Positions 51,013 to 59,659 of a stretch of DNA of 64,000 nt are shown in pieces. The stretch comes from Streptomyces sp. S.PB5 (GTDB lineage: Bacteria; Actinomycetota; Actinomycetes; Streptomycetales; Streptomycetaceae). Both the position numbers and the translations under genes were made by a program. The notes under the pieces were generated by a model. That model did no database searches. It was not told the DNA's origin and was given only the letters and a program-made list of their open reading frames with translations. The stretch lies in the NCBI RefSeq assembly GCF_030403745.1, contig NZ_JAQMWP010000004.1:248001-312000 (forward strand). The letters are read 5' to 3'. The first letter of the stretch is position 1, and every line of letters starts with the position of its first letter.

Positions 51013-52083
51013 GTGAACAAGGGAAGTCCAGTGTCGGCAACTCGTGTTGTGCGGACCGTCATGCGTCCGCTGTCCCTCGTGCAGATCAGGCATGTCTCGC
51101 CGGTCGCCTACCGGACGGCTCCGCCCGCGGTGTCCCGCGTCTACCGGGCACTGGAGAGCGAGTTCGGCCTCCTCGCACCGCCCATCGCGCTGCATGCGCC
51201 GAGCCCGGACGTCCTTGCGGCGAGCTGGGTCATGCTGCGCGAGGCGATGATCGCGCCGGGGTCGGTGGGTCTGGCGGCCAAAGAGGCCGTGGCGGTGGCG
51301 GTGTCCGAGCACAACTCCTGTCCGTTCTGTATCACTGTGCACTCGGCGATGCTCAACTCGCTGACGGTTCACGGTGCTTCGGATCCTGCCCCGGCGATTG
51401 CCGACCACCAGGCGGCCCGTGACTGGGCGCGGGCCAACACGGCGCGCCCTGGCGTGTCCGGGCGCACGGACGGCCCTGGCCCGGACCACCGTCCGGAGCT
51501 GGTCGCAGTGGCCGTCCTGCTCCACTACCTCAACCGCATGGCCCAGATCTTCCTCGGTCCGGTCCCGCTGCCGAGAGGTATCCCGCACCAGAGCCTGCGG
51601 GTGGTGATGCCGGTGCTGTCCTGGCTCCGCCGTTCGGCAGGCCCCGCGGCCTCGCCGCCGGGTCGGTCGGTCGGGCTCCTTCCGGCGGCCCGGGTCCCCT
51701 CGGACCTGGCCTGGACGGCAGGCGGTCCGAGCCATCTGGCCGAGGCGTTCGGGCGGGCGGCGGCGGTGATCGACACCGCGGGGGAGCGTTCCGTGCCGGC
51801 CCCGGTGCGAGCGCTCGTCCGCGCCACGCTGCGTGAGTGGGACGGCAGACCTCCCGGGATCAGCCGGGCCTGGGTCGAGCCGCTCCTGCGCGAGGTCCCT
51901 TCGGAGTGCCGGGCACACACCCGGCTGGCCCTGCTGGTGGCCCTGGCTCCCTACCAGGTGGACGGGCAGATGGTCGCGGATGTCCGTGCGGCCGATGCGG
52001 CCGACTCCCGTCTGATCGACCTGGTGGCCTGGGCGAGTATGGCGGCGGCGCGGGAGGCGGGGGCCTGGATGGCGGCCGAGTAG
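51013..52083 (+). CDS. AhpD/carboxymuconolactone decarboxylase-fold protein
   Basis: A 356-residue protein from the GTG at 51013 (GGGGGAA upstream). The AhpD redox motif NSCPFCITVH is intact with Cys103, Cys106 and His110. The protein is nearly twice the usual AhpD size, and a second helical half (VSSEC...HTRLALLVALAP region) could be a degenerate duplication without the CxxC. Likely a thiol-dependent peroxidase-like enzyme; the partner is unknown. Confidence 0.8.
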   Translation: MNKGSPVSATRVVRTVMRPLSLVQIRHVSPVAYRTAPPAVSRVYRALESEFGLLAPPIALHAPSPDVLAASWVMLREAMIAPGSVGLAAKEAVAVAVSEHNSCPFCITVHSAMLNSLTVHGASDPAPAIADHQAARDWARANTARPGVSGRTDGPGPDHRPELVAVAVLLHYLNRMAQIFLGPVPLPRGIPHQSLRVVMPVLSWLRRSAGPAASPPGRSVGLLPAARVPSDLAWTAGGPSHLAEAFGRAAAVIDTAGERSVPAPVRALVRATLREWDGRPPGISRAWVEPLLREVPSECRAHTRLALLVALAPYQVDGQMVADVRAADAADSRLIDLVAWASMAAAREAGAWMAAE

Positions 52084-52652
52084 AGAGCGGCGGTCAGTCT
52101 GTCCGCGGCGTCGTGTGCGGGTGCGGTCGATCGCCGTGAGTTGGTGGGGAAATCCGACGCGCTGTGCAAAGTCCGGACTGGTCTCGCCGTGGCCCGGTCG
52201 CCGTCTGGCCGGGCGAAACCGAGCTGCGTTCCGTTCGGTCGGGGGAACGGAACGAGCCGGAGCGGGGCGGTCCTCCAGCACACGGCTCAAGGTGGCTTTC
52301 ACGCTTGTTCCCCTCGGGCGCTCGTAACAGCCGCTTCGGCGCGGGCCGCCTTGCTGGGACGCGCCGACCTTCAGGGGGCCGACCGCTGAGGCCTCGTCCA
52401 GGAGGCGACGGGGGCGTCGCCCGACACACACGGGAGCCCGGAAGCGGTGGACCGCCCCTGGCGCTCTGAGGTTGTCGTCGGCCCGCTCGTCCGCTCGTGC
52501 CGTGAAGTTCGTGCCATCTCTGCTGCGCGGCCCGGACTCACCGAATGCAGTAGCTCCGCATGACGTGTCTGCCGTGGCGGGTGAGACTGCGTTTCTGGGC
52601 AGCCGCCTGGAAAACGCCGTGCCGTCTCCGTGCGGAGACAGGGAGCCTGCGC
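52084..52652. other. 569-base stretch with no supported gene
   Basis: Open frames here are short and Arg/Ser-rich. A 10-base-pair hairpin (52227-52236 with 52245-52254, GTTCCGTTC / GAACGGAAC arms) lies in the first half and could be a terminator or part of a structured RNA. Nothing else was recognised. Confidence 0.45.
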
Positions 52653-53744
52653 ATGAGTGTCAGAAGTTGTATCGCCACGCTGGGTGTGGCCGGACTGGTG
52701 CTGTTGGCCTGCCCGGCCCGTGCCGCCGCGGCCGACGGAATCGTGCAGGACGAGTTGGTGCCGTCGGCCGCGCAGCCCGGCGCTCCGGTGACCGCCACAC
52801 TGAAGGTGCACGCGTCCGCGTGCACGACCGTGCAGCGGCTGGGCGTGGCTGTACGGGACGTGCTCGGCAACAACCTGGACTTTCCCGGCTCGGTCACGAA
52901 CGCGCAGATCTGCCCCGAGGGCTTCACCTTCGTCACCGAGCCCGTCGCCTTCCCGGCCGGCACCTACACCGCGTTCGGTTACTACGACGACGAGTCCGGC
53001 TCCCATGCCCTACGGCGGACCACGTTCACGGTCACCTCCGAGGGCACGTTCACGGATCCGTCCCTCGGGAGGTCGCTCGGCTGGGCGGAGGAGTTCGATG
53101 CCCCGATCCGGTGGGGAGCCCGCTGGACCAACACGGGCAGTACGGCCTTCGAGTACGGTACGCACAACCCCAAGGGCGGAAAGCTTGACTGGGTCGACCC
53201 CAACAACGTCAGCGTGGCAGACGGGGCCGTGACCTTCACTGCCCGCCCCAGTGAGCACGTTCTGGAGAACGGCCTCAGGGCCTGGGACACCGGGCTGATC
53301 ACTACAGAGGGATCCCAGCAGGGGTTCCAGGTCCGTACCGGGGACTACGTCGAGACCCTCATGGCGCTGCCCACCTCCCCGGGGGCCTGGCCGTCGATGT
53401 GGACGTGGCGGGACGGCGACAACGAGATCGACAAGTTCGAGTACCACCCGGAGACGCCGGACCTGCTGGAAATGGTCAACCACGTCCGGTACTCGGCGAA
53501 CTACCACGTGCTCGACCCGCCGTACACAGACGACTGGACCCGCATCGGAGTGGTCCTCGGGACCGACTCGGTCGACTGGTACGTCGACGGTGTCCTCGCC
53601 TATCAGGACAGGCGCGGAGTGGGCCAGAACTGGTCCGCCTATCTGCTCCTGAGCCTGTCGATCTCCTCGGGCGCCTACCACCCCGCCCCGCAATCTGCGG
53701 ACCCGATCACCTTCACAGCCGACTATGTCCGCGTCTACCGGTGA
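52653..53744 (+). CDS. Secreted GH16-type glycoside hydrolase with N-terminal beta domain
   Basis: A 363-residue protein from the ATG at 52653 (AGGGAG upstream). A signal peptide (TLGVAGLVLLACPARAAA) leads to a beta-type domain of about 105 residues with a Cys pair, then a GH16 jelly-roll domain from about residue 136. The catalytic EIDKFE spans 258-263, matching ExDxxE with both glutamates intact. GH16 enzymes cut beta-1,3/1,4-glucans, galactans or related polymers. The GH16 gene at 55508 is its paralogue. The specific substrate is not known. Confidence 0.85.
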   Translation: MSVRSCIATLGVAGLVLLACPARAAAADGIVQDELVPSAAQPGAPVTATLKVHASACTTVQRLGVAVRDVLGNNLDFPGSVTNAQICPEGFTFVTEPVAFPAGTYTAFGYYDDESGSHALRRTTFTVTSEGTFTDPSLGRSLGWAEEFDAPIRWGARWTNTGSTAFEYGTHNPKGGKLDWVDPNNVSVADGAVTFTARPSEHVLENGLRAWDTGLITTEGSQQGFQVRTGDYVETLMALPTSPGAWPSMWTWRDGDNEIDKFEYHPETPDLLEMVNHVRYSANYHVLDPPYTDDWTRIGVVLGTDSVDWYVDGVLAYQDRRGVGQNWSAYLLLSLSISSGAYHPAPQSADPITFTADYVRVYR

Positions 53745-53797
53745 GAGCGAACCGGTCCAGAAACCAACCATGTCAGGCAACCAAAGAAGGTGACGTC

Positions 53798-54310
53798 ATG
53801 CCCCTGTACCCACGCCGTTCCCGCCGCCGGTGCGCGTTCACGGTACTTCTGACCGCAGTCGCGCTGGCCGCCGTACCGGCCACGGCCCACGCCCGGGAGG
53901 GCCGGATGGCCGATGCCAGCCCGACTGTGGTGGGCGTGTCGACCCTGCCGGATCCGGTGCCCGCGGGCAGCACCACGCAGTTGCGTGTCCAGATCGTCAA
54001 CACGGGCCCTGACACCACCGCCGAGCCGTTCCGGATCGACGTCCATCTGCCGGACAGCTCGGTCTTCGTGCCCGGGAACGCGGACAGTACGACACGGCTG
54101 GTCTTTCCGCCGAACTGCACCGCGGGCGAGACCGCCCAGGATGTCGCCTGCTCGTTCCCCGCGGGACTGCCCTCGCTGGACAGCGCGATCGTGCTGCTTC
54201 CCGTACAGGTGTCGGAGGCGGCCCCGCCCGGAGTGGTGCTCGCCGGAGGCCGGGTGACCGTGGACTGCGCGGGGCCGGGTTACCCCTTCGAGATCGCGGT
54301 CGACTGCTGA
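53798..54310 (+). CDS. Secreted Ig-like (CARDB/DUF11-type) protein
   Basis: A 170-residue protein. A signal peptide (FTVLLTAVALAAVPATAHA) is followed by one Ig-like beta domain. It has the CARDB/DUF11 start VGVSTLPDPVPAGSTTQLRV with a later VQIVNTGPDT, plus four cysteines in the C-terminal half. It may be an adhesin-like or ligand-binding module. It lies 54 bases after the GH16 gene on the same strand, possibly in one transcript. Confidence 0.75.
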   Translation: MPLYPRRSRRRCAFTVLLTAVALAAVPATAHAREGRMADASPTVVGVSTLPDPVPAGSTTQLRVQIVNTGPDTTAEPFRIDVHLPDSSVFVPGNADSTTRLVFPPNCTAGETAQDVACSFPAGLPSLDSAIVLLPVQVSEAAPPGVVLAGGRVTVDCAGPGYPFEIAVDC

Positions 54311-54388
54311 CCGAGGGGCACGATACGCGCGGCGGCGTTGGCCGAATGCCCCGGATCAGCGAGTGACACCTGTGCCGGGCACGACGAA

Positions 54389-54418
54389 GGGGAGCACCGG
54401 GCGCAATCGGTGCTCCCC
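54389..54418. terminator. Terminator hairpin between convergent genes
   Basis: A perfect 11-base-pair stem GGGGAGCACCG / CGGTGCTCCCC with an 8-base loop lies between the Ig-like protein (+) and the secreted paralogue (-) genes. Confidence 0.85.
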
Positions 54419-54492
54419 CTCCACTTGTGTGTGCCGGTCTCGTCAAGGGGCCTGGGGCGACGGCGGATTCGCGAGACGGTGTGGGTGTGAGA

Positions 54493-55287
54493 TCACAGCG
54501 GCAGTGACAGACCTCCCAGCAGGCCGCCGCCGAGCAGGCCGCCGATGCCGCCGAGACCCACAGGCCCGCGGGGTCCCTCGGGGGCGGCCGGAACCGGCGC
54601 GGGGATGACGGGTTCCGCGGACTCGGAGAGCGCGCACGGTGCGGCGGGGAAGGGGTTGTCACGGGTGGGGACCACCCCTGCCTGGACAGGGCGGGCGCTG
54701 GTGCGGAGCCCGAAGGTCCCGGACTTCGACCATGCCGCCCCCGAGCCGTCGGCGGCATGGGCCCGTACGGCGAACCAGCCGTTGGTGCTCTTGGCCCACT
54801 CGCAGAGGAACTCCTTGGGCACCGTGACCGTCGTGTCCCACTGCCAGGTCTGCCCGGAGGCGGGCAGTGCCCCCTGGTACTCGGTGGCACACACCATGCG
54901 GTCGCCGCCGGTCTCCATCGGGGTCTCTCCGAGCGCCATCTTGCACTGCCATCCGCCCGGCGTGCCTGCCACGGGGTTCAGCGTCGCGGTCACGAACCGG
55001 GTGTGCTCCGGTGCGAAGACCGCCATTTCCAGCCTGTTGACCTGAGTGGGGGAGTCCTGGGTGCCCGCGAGCCCGAATCTCACCGCGCCCGACGACTCCC
55101 GCTCGATGTAGGGCATCTGCTCCTCGCTCACGGCGACGGGCTGACCCCAGTACGCCGGCGGCGCGCCCGTTTCCGTCGGGGCCGAGGCCAGGGCGGGGGC
55201 GGCACTCAAGGCCAGCGCGGTTCCCGCTGCCACGGCCGCAGCGCTCCACATACCGGTCCGCCGGAGCCTGGTCACTTCCGTCATCAT
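54493..55287 (-). CDS. Secreted protein with Gly-Leu-rich tail, paralogue of the protein at 50318
   Basis: A 264-residue protein from the ATG pair at 55287/55284. A signal peptide (AAAVAAGTALALSAAPALAS) precedes a domain with RLEMAVFAPEHTRF and PVAGTPGGWQC that matches the protein at 50318. A Pro-rich linker leads to a C-terminal GGLLGGGLLGG repeat, similar to the tail of the protein at 15868. Five cysteines are visible. Function unknown. Confidence 0.75.
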   Translation of the reverse strand: MMTEVTRLRRTGMWSAAAVAAGTALALSAAPALASAPTETGAPPAYWGQPVAVSEEQMPYIERESSGAVRFGLAGTQDSPTQVNRLEMAVFAPEHTRFVTATLNPVAGTPGGWQCKMALGETPMETGGDRMVCATEYQGALPASGQTWQWDTTVTVPKEFLCEWAKSTNGWFAVRAHAADGSGAAWSKSGTFGLRTSARPVQAGVVPTRDNPFPAAPCALSESAEPVIPAPVPAAPEGPRGPVGLGGIGGLLGGGLLGGLSLPL

Positions 55288-55507
55288 CGAGGCCCTTCCC
55301 TCTTCCTGTGGCTCTTCGTGGTGGCTCTGATGACCGCTTCCGTTCACGGCACCTGTGTGCAGCCCGCCGCCGTGGAGACACCGGGCGGCGGGCGCGGGCA
55401 TCTGCCTCGCACGCATGCTCCTCCCCGTGCGGCCGCGATTCGCTCCTCCGGGGGGTGACATGCCGAAACCTCACCTGTTCGTTGCATCCGGGTGGTGGGC
55501 CGGGCGA

Positions 55508-56533
55508 TCAGCGGTAGACGCGGATGTAGTCGGCATCGAAGCTGACCGGGCCCGGGCCGGAGGGCGCCGGATGATACGTGCCGGAGCTCACCGACAGGTT
55601 CAGGATCAGATACGCCGACCAGTCGTCTCCGACGCCCTTGCCGTCGGAGAACACCTCCCCGCCGTTCACGTACCACTTGACCGTGTAGGCCTGGTACCAG
55701 GTGCCGATGGTCACCCATCGGCCCGTGCCGATCGCGTCGTCGCTGTAGTACGAGCAGACATGGTGGAGATGATTGGACAGCTCCAGCACGTCTGCGTTGT
55801 CGGGGTGGTACTCGAACGAGTCGATCTCGTTGCCGCCGTCCTTCCAGGTCCACAGGGCCGGCCATGCGCCTTCGGCCGCGGGCATCCTGACCCGGACCTC
55901 GACGAAGTCGCCCGTCTGCACCTGGAATCCCTCGCTGGAGTACTCGGTGGTGAGCAGCCCGGTGTCCCAGGCCCGTTCGCCGTTCTCCAGGATGTGCTCG
56001 GACGGTGTGGCGGTGAACGTGACGACCCCGTCGTGGATGCTCACCGCGTCGGTGGTGAGCCGATCGAGCTTGCTGTCGTCCGGGTTGTGATCGGCGTAGC
56101 GGTAGGCACTGGACCTGTCGCCGGTCCATCTGGTGCCCCAGGAGATCGGCGCGTCGAACTCGTCCGACCAGACCAGCGTCCGGTCCGAGGCGGCGCCGGT
56201 GGTCGTGGTGGTGTCGGTGGTCATGACGGACATGGTGGTCGTGCCGTCGGCCGTGTCCGTGGAATCGCCCGCGTTCCGGGTGTTGCCGGACTGTTGGCCG
56301 GAGCTTTTGCGGCCGTGAGCGGTGGGACGGCGCCTCCGACTGCGTGAGGCGGTCCTGTCTGCGGCCCGCGATGCACGGGAACGGGATGCGCGGGACCGGT
56401 CGCAGTGGTGGTCGTGTGCGCTACGGCCGGCGCGGTTGTCCCATGGGCCGGCTCTCCGATTCGGGAGACTGCGCCGCCGCGAGAAGTGACCCGCCTTCAC
56501 CGGTATCTCGGCGAGGTCGCGGGTGACAGCCAT
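55508..56533 (-). CDS. GH16-type glycoside hydrolase without a visible signal peptide
   Basis: A 341-residue protein, or 241 residues if the ATG at 56233 is used. The GH16 domain starts near residue 119 (LVWSDEFDAPISWG) and keeps the catalytic EIDSFE at 236-241. It ends in FDADYIRVYR, as its paralogue does. The first 100 residues are Arg/Ser-rich and Thr-rich with no hydrophobic segment, and neither start has a good ribosome site. The protein may be exported by an unusual route or the N-terminus may be mis-read. Confidence 0.75.
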   Translation of the reverse strand: MAVTRDLAEIPVKAGHFSRRRSLPNRRAGPWDNRAGRSAHDHHCDRSRASRSRASRAADRTASRSRRRRPTAHGRKSSGQQSGNTRNAGDSTDTADGTTTMSVMTTDTTTTTGAASDRTLVWSDEFDAPISWGTRWTGDRSSAYRYADHNPDDSKLDRLTTDAVSIHDGVVTFTATPSEHILENGERAWDTGLLTTEYSSEGFQVQTGDFVEVRVRMPAAEGAWPALWTWKDGGNEIDSFEYHPDNADVLELSNHLHHVCSYYSDDAIGTGRWVTIGTWYQAYTVKWYVNGGEVFSDGKGVGDDWSAYLILNLSVSSGTYHPAPSGPGPVSFDADYIRVYR

Positions 56534-56629
56534 GCGGGTGAACAGAGCATGCCCAACTGCTCACATTCAAGGTAATAGGCATATATATGATGATGTATTA
56601 GATGTTGAGCAGGGAACGAGGAGTGGAGC

Positions 56630-57832
56630 ATGGTGCTGAAGTACTCCCGGCCCGCCAGGCGGAGGCTCGCTGTCGTCACTGCCGGAGTCCTGGCTCTGGG
56701 TGCCGTGATGTCGGGTCCGGGTGCCGCGAGCGATGCCGTACGGCTGCCTCCTCCGCCCCGTCCCCTGGCCGCGGCGGAGGCGGCACCGGAGCCCTCGGCC
56801 TCCGCCCCCGGCGGCGTCGCCGGACCCCCATCCCGGTCGGGATCGGCGTCCACGGCGTTCGGTGCGTACCTCAACTACGGGGCGGACGGCGTGGCCCGGA
56901 TGAAGGATCTGAGCAGCTGGCTGGGAGGAGCTGAACTGCGCGTCGGGCACACCTATCTGCCGGGAGACCTGTGGAGCAACATCGAGGGTCCGCCAGGCTT
57001 TCTCGACACCTGGGCCAAGTGGCGCCGTGACAAGAAGGACCGGCTTTTCGTACTCAACGTGCCGATGATGGACCAGTACAACGCGCGTCTGTCCAACGCC
57101 ATGGTCCGCCGGCTGATGGCGCGCGCCGCATCCGGTGAGTTCGACCGCCACTTCCACACCCTGGCCAAGCGGCTGGTCGACCTCGGAGTACCGGACACGA
57201 TCATCGTGCTCGGCTGGGAGATGAACGGCATCACCTACACCCACCGCTGCAACGCGGACCCGGAACGGTGGAAGGTGTACTGGCGACGGATCGTCACAGC
57301 CATGCGCTCGGTGCCCGGCCAGCAGTTCAAGTTCGACTTCGCGCCCAGCCGCGGCATGGACGCCATCCCGTGGCCGGAGTGCTATCCCGGTGACGATGTC
57401 GTGGACATCATCGGCATGGATTCCTACGACAATCCGCAGGGACAGTCCTTCGACGAGGAGGTGTCCGAGCCCTACGGTCTGCGGCACCAGGTGGACTTCG
57501 CGGCCCGGCACGGCAAGGAGATCTCGTATCCCGAGTGGGGGCTGTTCCGCAACGGCGACAACGTCAAGTACATGCTGCGCATGCTCGCGTGGATCGACGA
57601 GCACAAGCCTCTCTACCAGACGATCACGGATTACTGCCCGCACGGCGTATGGGCGTGCTCGGCCAATCCCAGAGCGGCAGCGCTGTACCGACTGGTGATG
57701 GCCGATCAGCAGGGTGCCTCTACAGACCGGTCACCGACTCCGGCACCCTCGCCCGCCGCAGGGCCCGTGGGTCCGTCACCCACCCCGGCCCGGCGCCGCG
57801 GGCGGCGAGGGGCCTGTCCGCATCGCCCGTGA
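56630..57832 (+). CDS. Secreted GH26-type glycoside hydrolase
   Basis: A 400-residue protein from the ATG at 56630 (GAGGAG upstream). A signal peptide (VVTAGVLALGAVMSG) and Pro/Ala-rich linker to about 72 precede a GH26-like TIM barrel. The acid/base candidate is Glu197 in LGWEMNG and the nucleophile candidate Glu302 in SYPEWGL. GH26 members are mostly beta-mannanases or lichenase-type enzymes. The C-terminus is Pro/Arg-rich. Its upstream region 56534-56629 is AT-rich for this genome and probably holds divergent promoters. Confidence 0.82.
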   Translation: MVLKYSRPARRRLAVVTAGVLALGAVMSGPGAASDAVRLPPPPRPLAAAEAAPEPSASAPGGVAGPPSRSGSASTAFGAYLNYGADGVARMKDLSSWLGGAELRVGHTYLPGDLWSNIEGPPGFLDTWAKWRRDKKDRLFVLNVPMMDQYNARLSNAMVRRLMARAASGEFDRHFHTLAKRLVDLGVPDTIIVLGWEMNGITYTHRCNADPERWKVYWRRIVTAMRSVPGQQFKFDFAPSRGMDAIPWPECYPGDDVVDIIGMDSYDNPQGQSFDEEVSEPYGLRHQVDFAARHGKEISYPEWGLFRNGDNVKYMLRMLAWIDEHKPLYQTITDYCPHGVWACSANPRAAALYRLVMADQQGASTDRSPTPAPSPAAGPVGPSPTPARRRGRRGACPHRP

Positions 57833-57860
57833 GCCGCTGACGGCGGTGAGCACTCACCGG

Positions 57861-59003
57861 TCACATTGCGTCTGCGCGGCGGTTGTCCTCCGTGCCGTCC
57901 GTGTCGCGGGAGGCTGCTCGGGTGTCGCGGAACTCGCGCGCCCGGCGGCGGGCGGCGGCCTCGCCCGCCGCCGCCGCCAGCAGCGGCGCGGTGCGGCGGC
58001 GGGCCAGCAGAAAGCGCTGGTTCACGACTGTCTCGGGCCGCCAACGGTACTTGTAGGGCTCGGTGCCGCGCAGCAGGCTCAGCACCTGGTGCCGACCGGG
58101 CGCGAGGTCCTCGGCGGACGCCTGCAGCACCATCGTCGCCACGTCGGCCCGGTGCTTACGCAGCGTCGGATGGACGCCATACAGATAGACGCCGGCGAGC
58201 TGCCGGGACAGCAGCGTCAGATCGGCCGCCACCACCTCGCCGTCCAGCCGGTACTCCCGCACCAGAGCCTGGCCGGAGCGGGCCATCGGGACCGCCGAGC
58301 GCACGAGGTGGTCGAGGAACCGCGGCCGCAGATGCTCCGGGGAGACCTTTCGGTCCTCCCACTGCAGGCGGTGCAGTTCGATCAGACGGTGCAGTGAGGC
58401 CTCTGTCTTGTCGTGCTCCACGACGCGCGACTCGACGCCGAGTCGGGCGAGCTTGTTGAGCTTGTTGCGGACCCGCTGGGCGCGGGTCGACGGCAGTCGC
58501 CGCACGAGATCGCTCATGGGAGCGGCGGGCAGCTCCAGACACGCGGAGTCCGGCATCCGCAGCCGCGGGCCGCGCCAGCAGCGGAACACGCGTTCCATCG
58601 CGCCGCCCGGGCGGACCTCACGGAAGTCGAGCAGCGCGGTGCGGGCCAGGCCGGCCAGTGTGTCGGCGAGCGCCAGGGTGCTCTGAGCGGCCGACTCCGC
58701 GTCCATCAGTACATCGCAGAAGTCGGAGATGGCACCGCCGACCGGCACCAGGGCCGGCAGCGGGCCGTGCACCCGCATCAGTGGTGCCACAGCCACCAGT
58801 TCACCGCGTCGCCGTACCAGGACCAGCCGCAGTCTGCCCGGCACGCCGTACGACAGCCACCACGAGTGCAGCCAGGCATGGCTCTGGAACGGGGTCACCG
58901 ACGGACAGGCCCGGTACAGGCGCCCCCAGTCCTCGGCCAGCTCCGCGAAACCCTGCTCGTCGGAGCACACCTCGACCGACAGGGCCGGGCCGCCAGTGCC
59001 CAT
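57861..59003 (-). CDS. GNAT/FemAB-like acyltransferase of the exopolysaccharide operon
   Basis: A 380-residue protein of the BioF2/Acetyltransf_6 type often found in exopolysaccharide loci. Typical segments are PFQSHAWLHSWW, RRGELVAVAPLM, RAQRVRNKLNKLARLG and YRLDGEVVAADLTLL. The C-terminal tail is charged and Ala/Arg-rich. It probably adds acetyl or amino-acyl groups to polymer precursors. Its ATG shares a base with the stop of the Wzz-type gene, so it is the last gene of the operon. Confidence 0.82.
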   Translation of the reverse strand: MGTGGPALSVEVCSDEQGFAELAEDWGRLYRACPSVTPFQSHAWLHSWWLSYGVPGRLRLVLVRRRGELVAVAPLMRVHGPLPALVPVGGAISDFCDVLMDAESAAQSTLALADTLAGLARTALLDFREVRPGGAMERVFRCWRGPRLRMPDSACLELPAAPMSDLVRRLPSTRAQRVRNKLNKLARLGVESRVVEHDKTEASLHRLIELHRLQWEDRKVSPEHLRPRFLDHLVRSAVPMARSGQALVREYRLDGEVVAADLTLLSRQLAGVYLYGVHPTLRKHRADVATMVLQASAEDLAPGRHQVLSLLRGTEPYKYRWRPETVVNQRFLLARRRTAPLLAAAAGEAAARRRAREFRDTRAASRDTDGTEDNRRADAM

Positions 59004-59659
59004 CAGCGCTGCCCTTCGGTGGCCAGCGCCGGAGCGGGCACCGGTGCCCGCCTCGTCTCGTCGTACTCCGGTTCCCGGCGAGGCCGGGCCAGCAGGGCGA
59101 GCCCGGCCAGCAGGCCGCCCGCGCTCGCGCCGACCAACAGGGTCAGTGACGGGGACGCCGACGACGGCTCACCGGGTTTCGTCGCACGCGACAGGCGCAC
59201 CAGCCGCACATGGGTGTCGTCCTGGGAATGGCGGGCCTGGGCCACCAGGGCCTGGGACACGGCGTTGGACATGTCCCGCGCCTGCTTGGGGCTCGTGGCG
59301 GTCGCCGAGATCGCGACCATCGGTGCGTCGGGCGAGGCCTCGGCGCGCACGCTCTGGCGCAGGGTGTCGAGCGAGACGTCGGACCAGATCTGCGCGTCAC
59401 CGAGCACTGCCAACTGCGTGGCCACCCGGCCGTAGGCCTGTGCGTAGCCGAGCGCGGCGGAGGGATCGGACTTCTGGGTGGGGACGGCGACGACATAGCT
59501 GGTGGCGGTGTACTCGGGTGCCTTCAGCAGACCGTAGGCACCGCCGGTCACGGCGCCGACCACGGCGCCGGCCGGCAGCAGCCACCAGGCGGGCAGCCGG
59601 CGGACACGGTGGAGGGTCGCGCGGACTGGGCGCGCGGACTGGGCGGGAGTGTCGGTCAT
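59003..59659 (-). CDS. Wzz/YveK-type polysaccharide chain-length protein
   Basis: A 218-residue two-helix membrane protein. Helix one (LPAWWLLPAGAVVGAVTGGA) and helix two (LTLLVGASAGGLLAGLALLA) flank an extracytoplasmic domain containing YTATSYVVAVPTQKSDP and SATATSPKQARDMSNAVSQ, the Wzz pattern. No tyrosine-kinase domain is attached. It should control chain length with the Wzy-type protein. The start overlaps the glycosyltransferase stop by 4 bases. Confidence 0.88.
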   Translation of the reverse strand: MTDTPAQSARPVRATLHRVRRLPAWWLLPAGAVVGAVTGGAYGLLKAPEYTATSYVVAVPTQKSDPSAALGYAQAYGRVATQLAVLGDAQIWSDVSLDTLRQSVRAEASPDAPMVAISATATSPKQARDMSNAVSQALVAQARHSQDDTHVRLVRLSRATKPGEPSSASPSLTLLVGASAGGLLAGLALLARPRREPEYDETRRAPVPAPALATEGQR

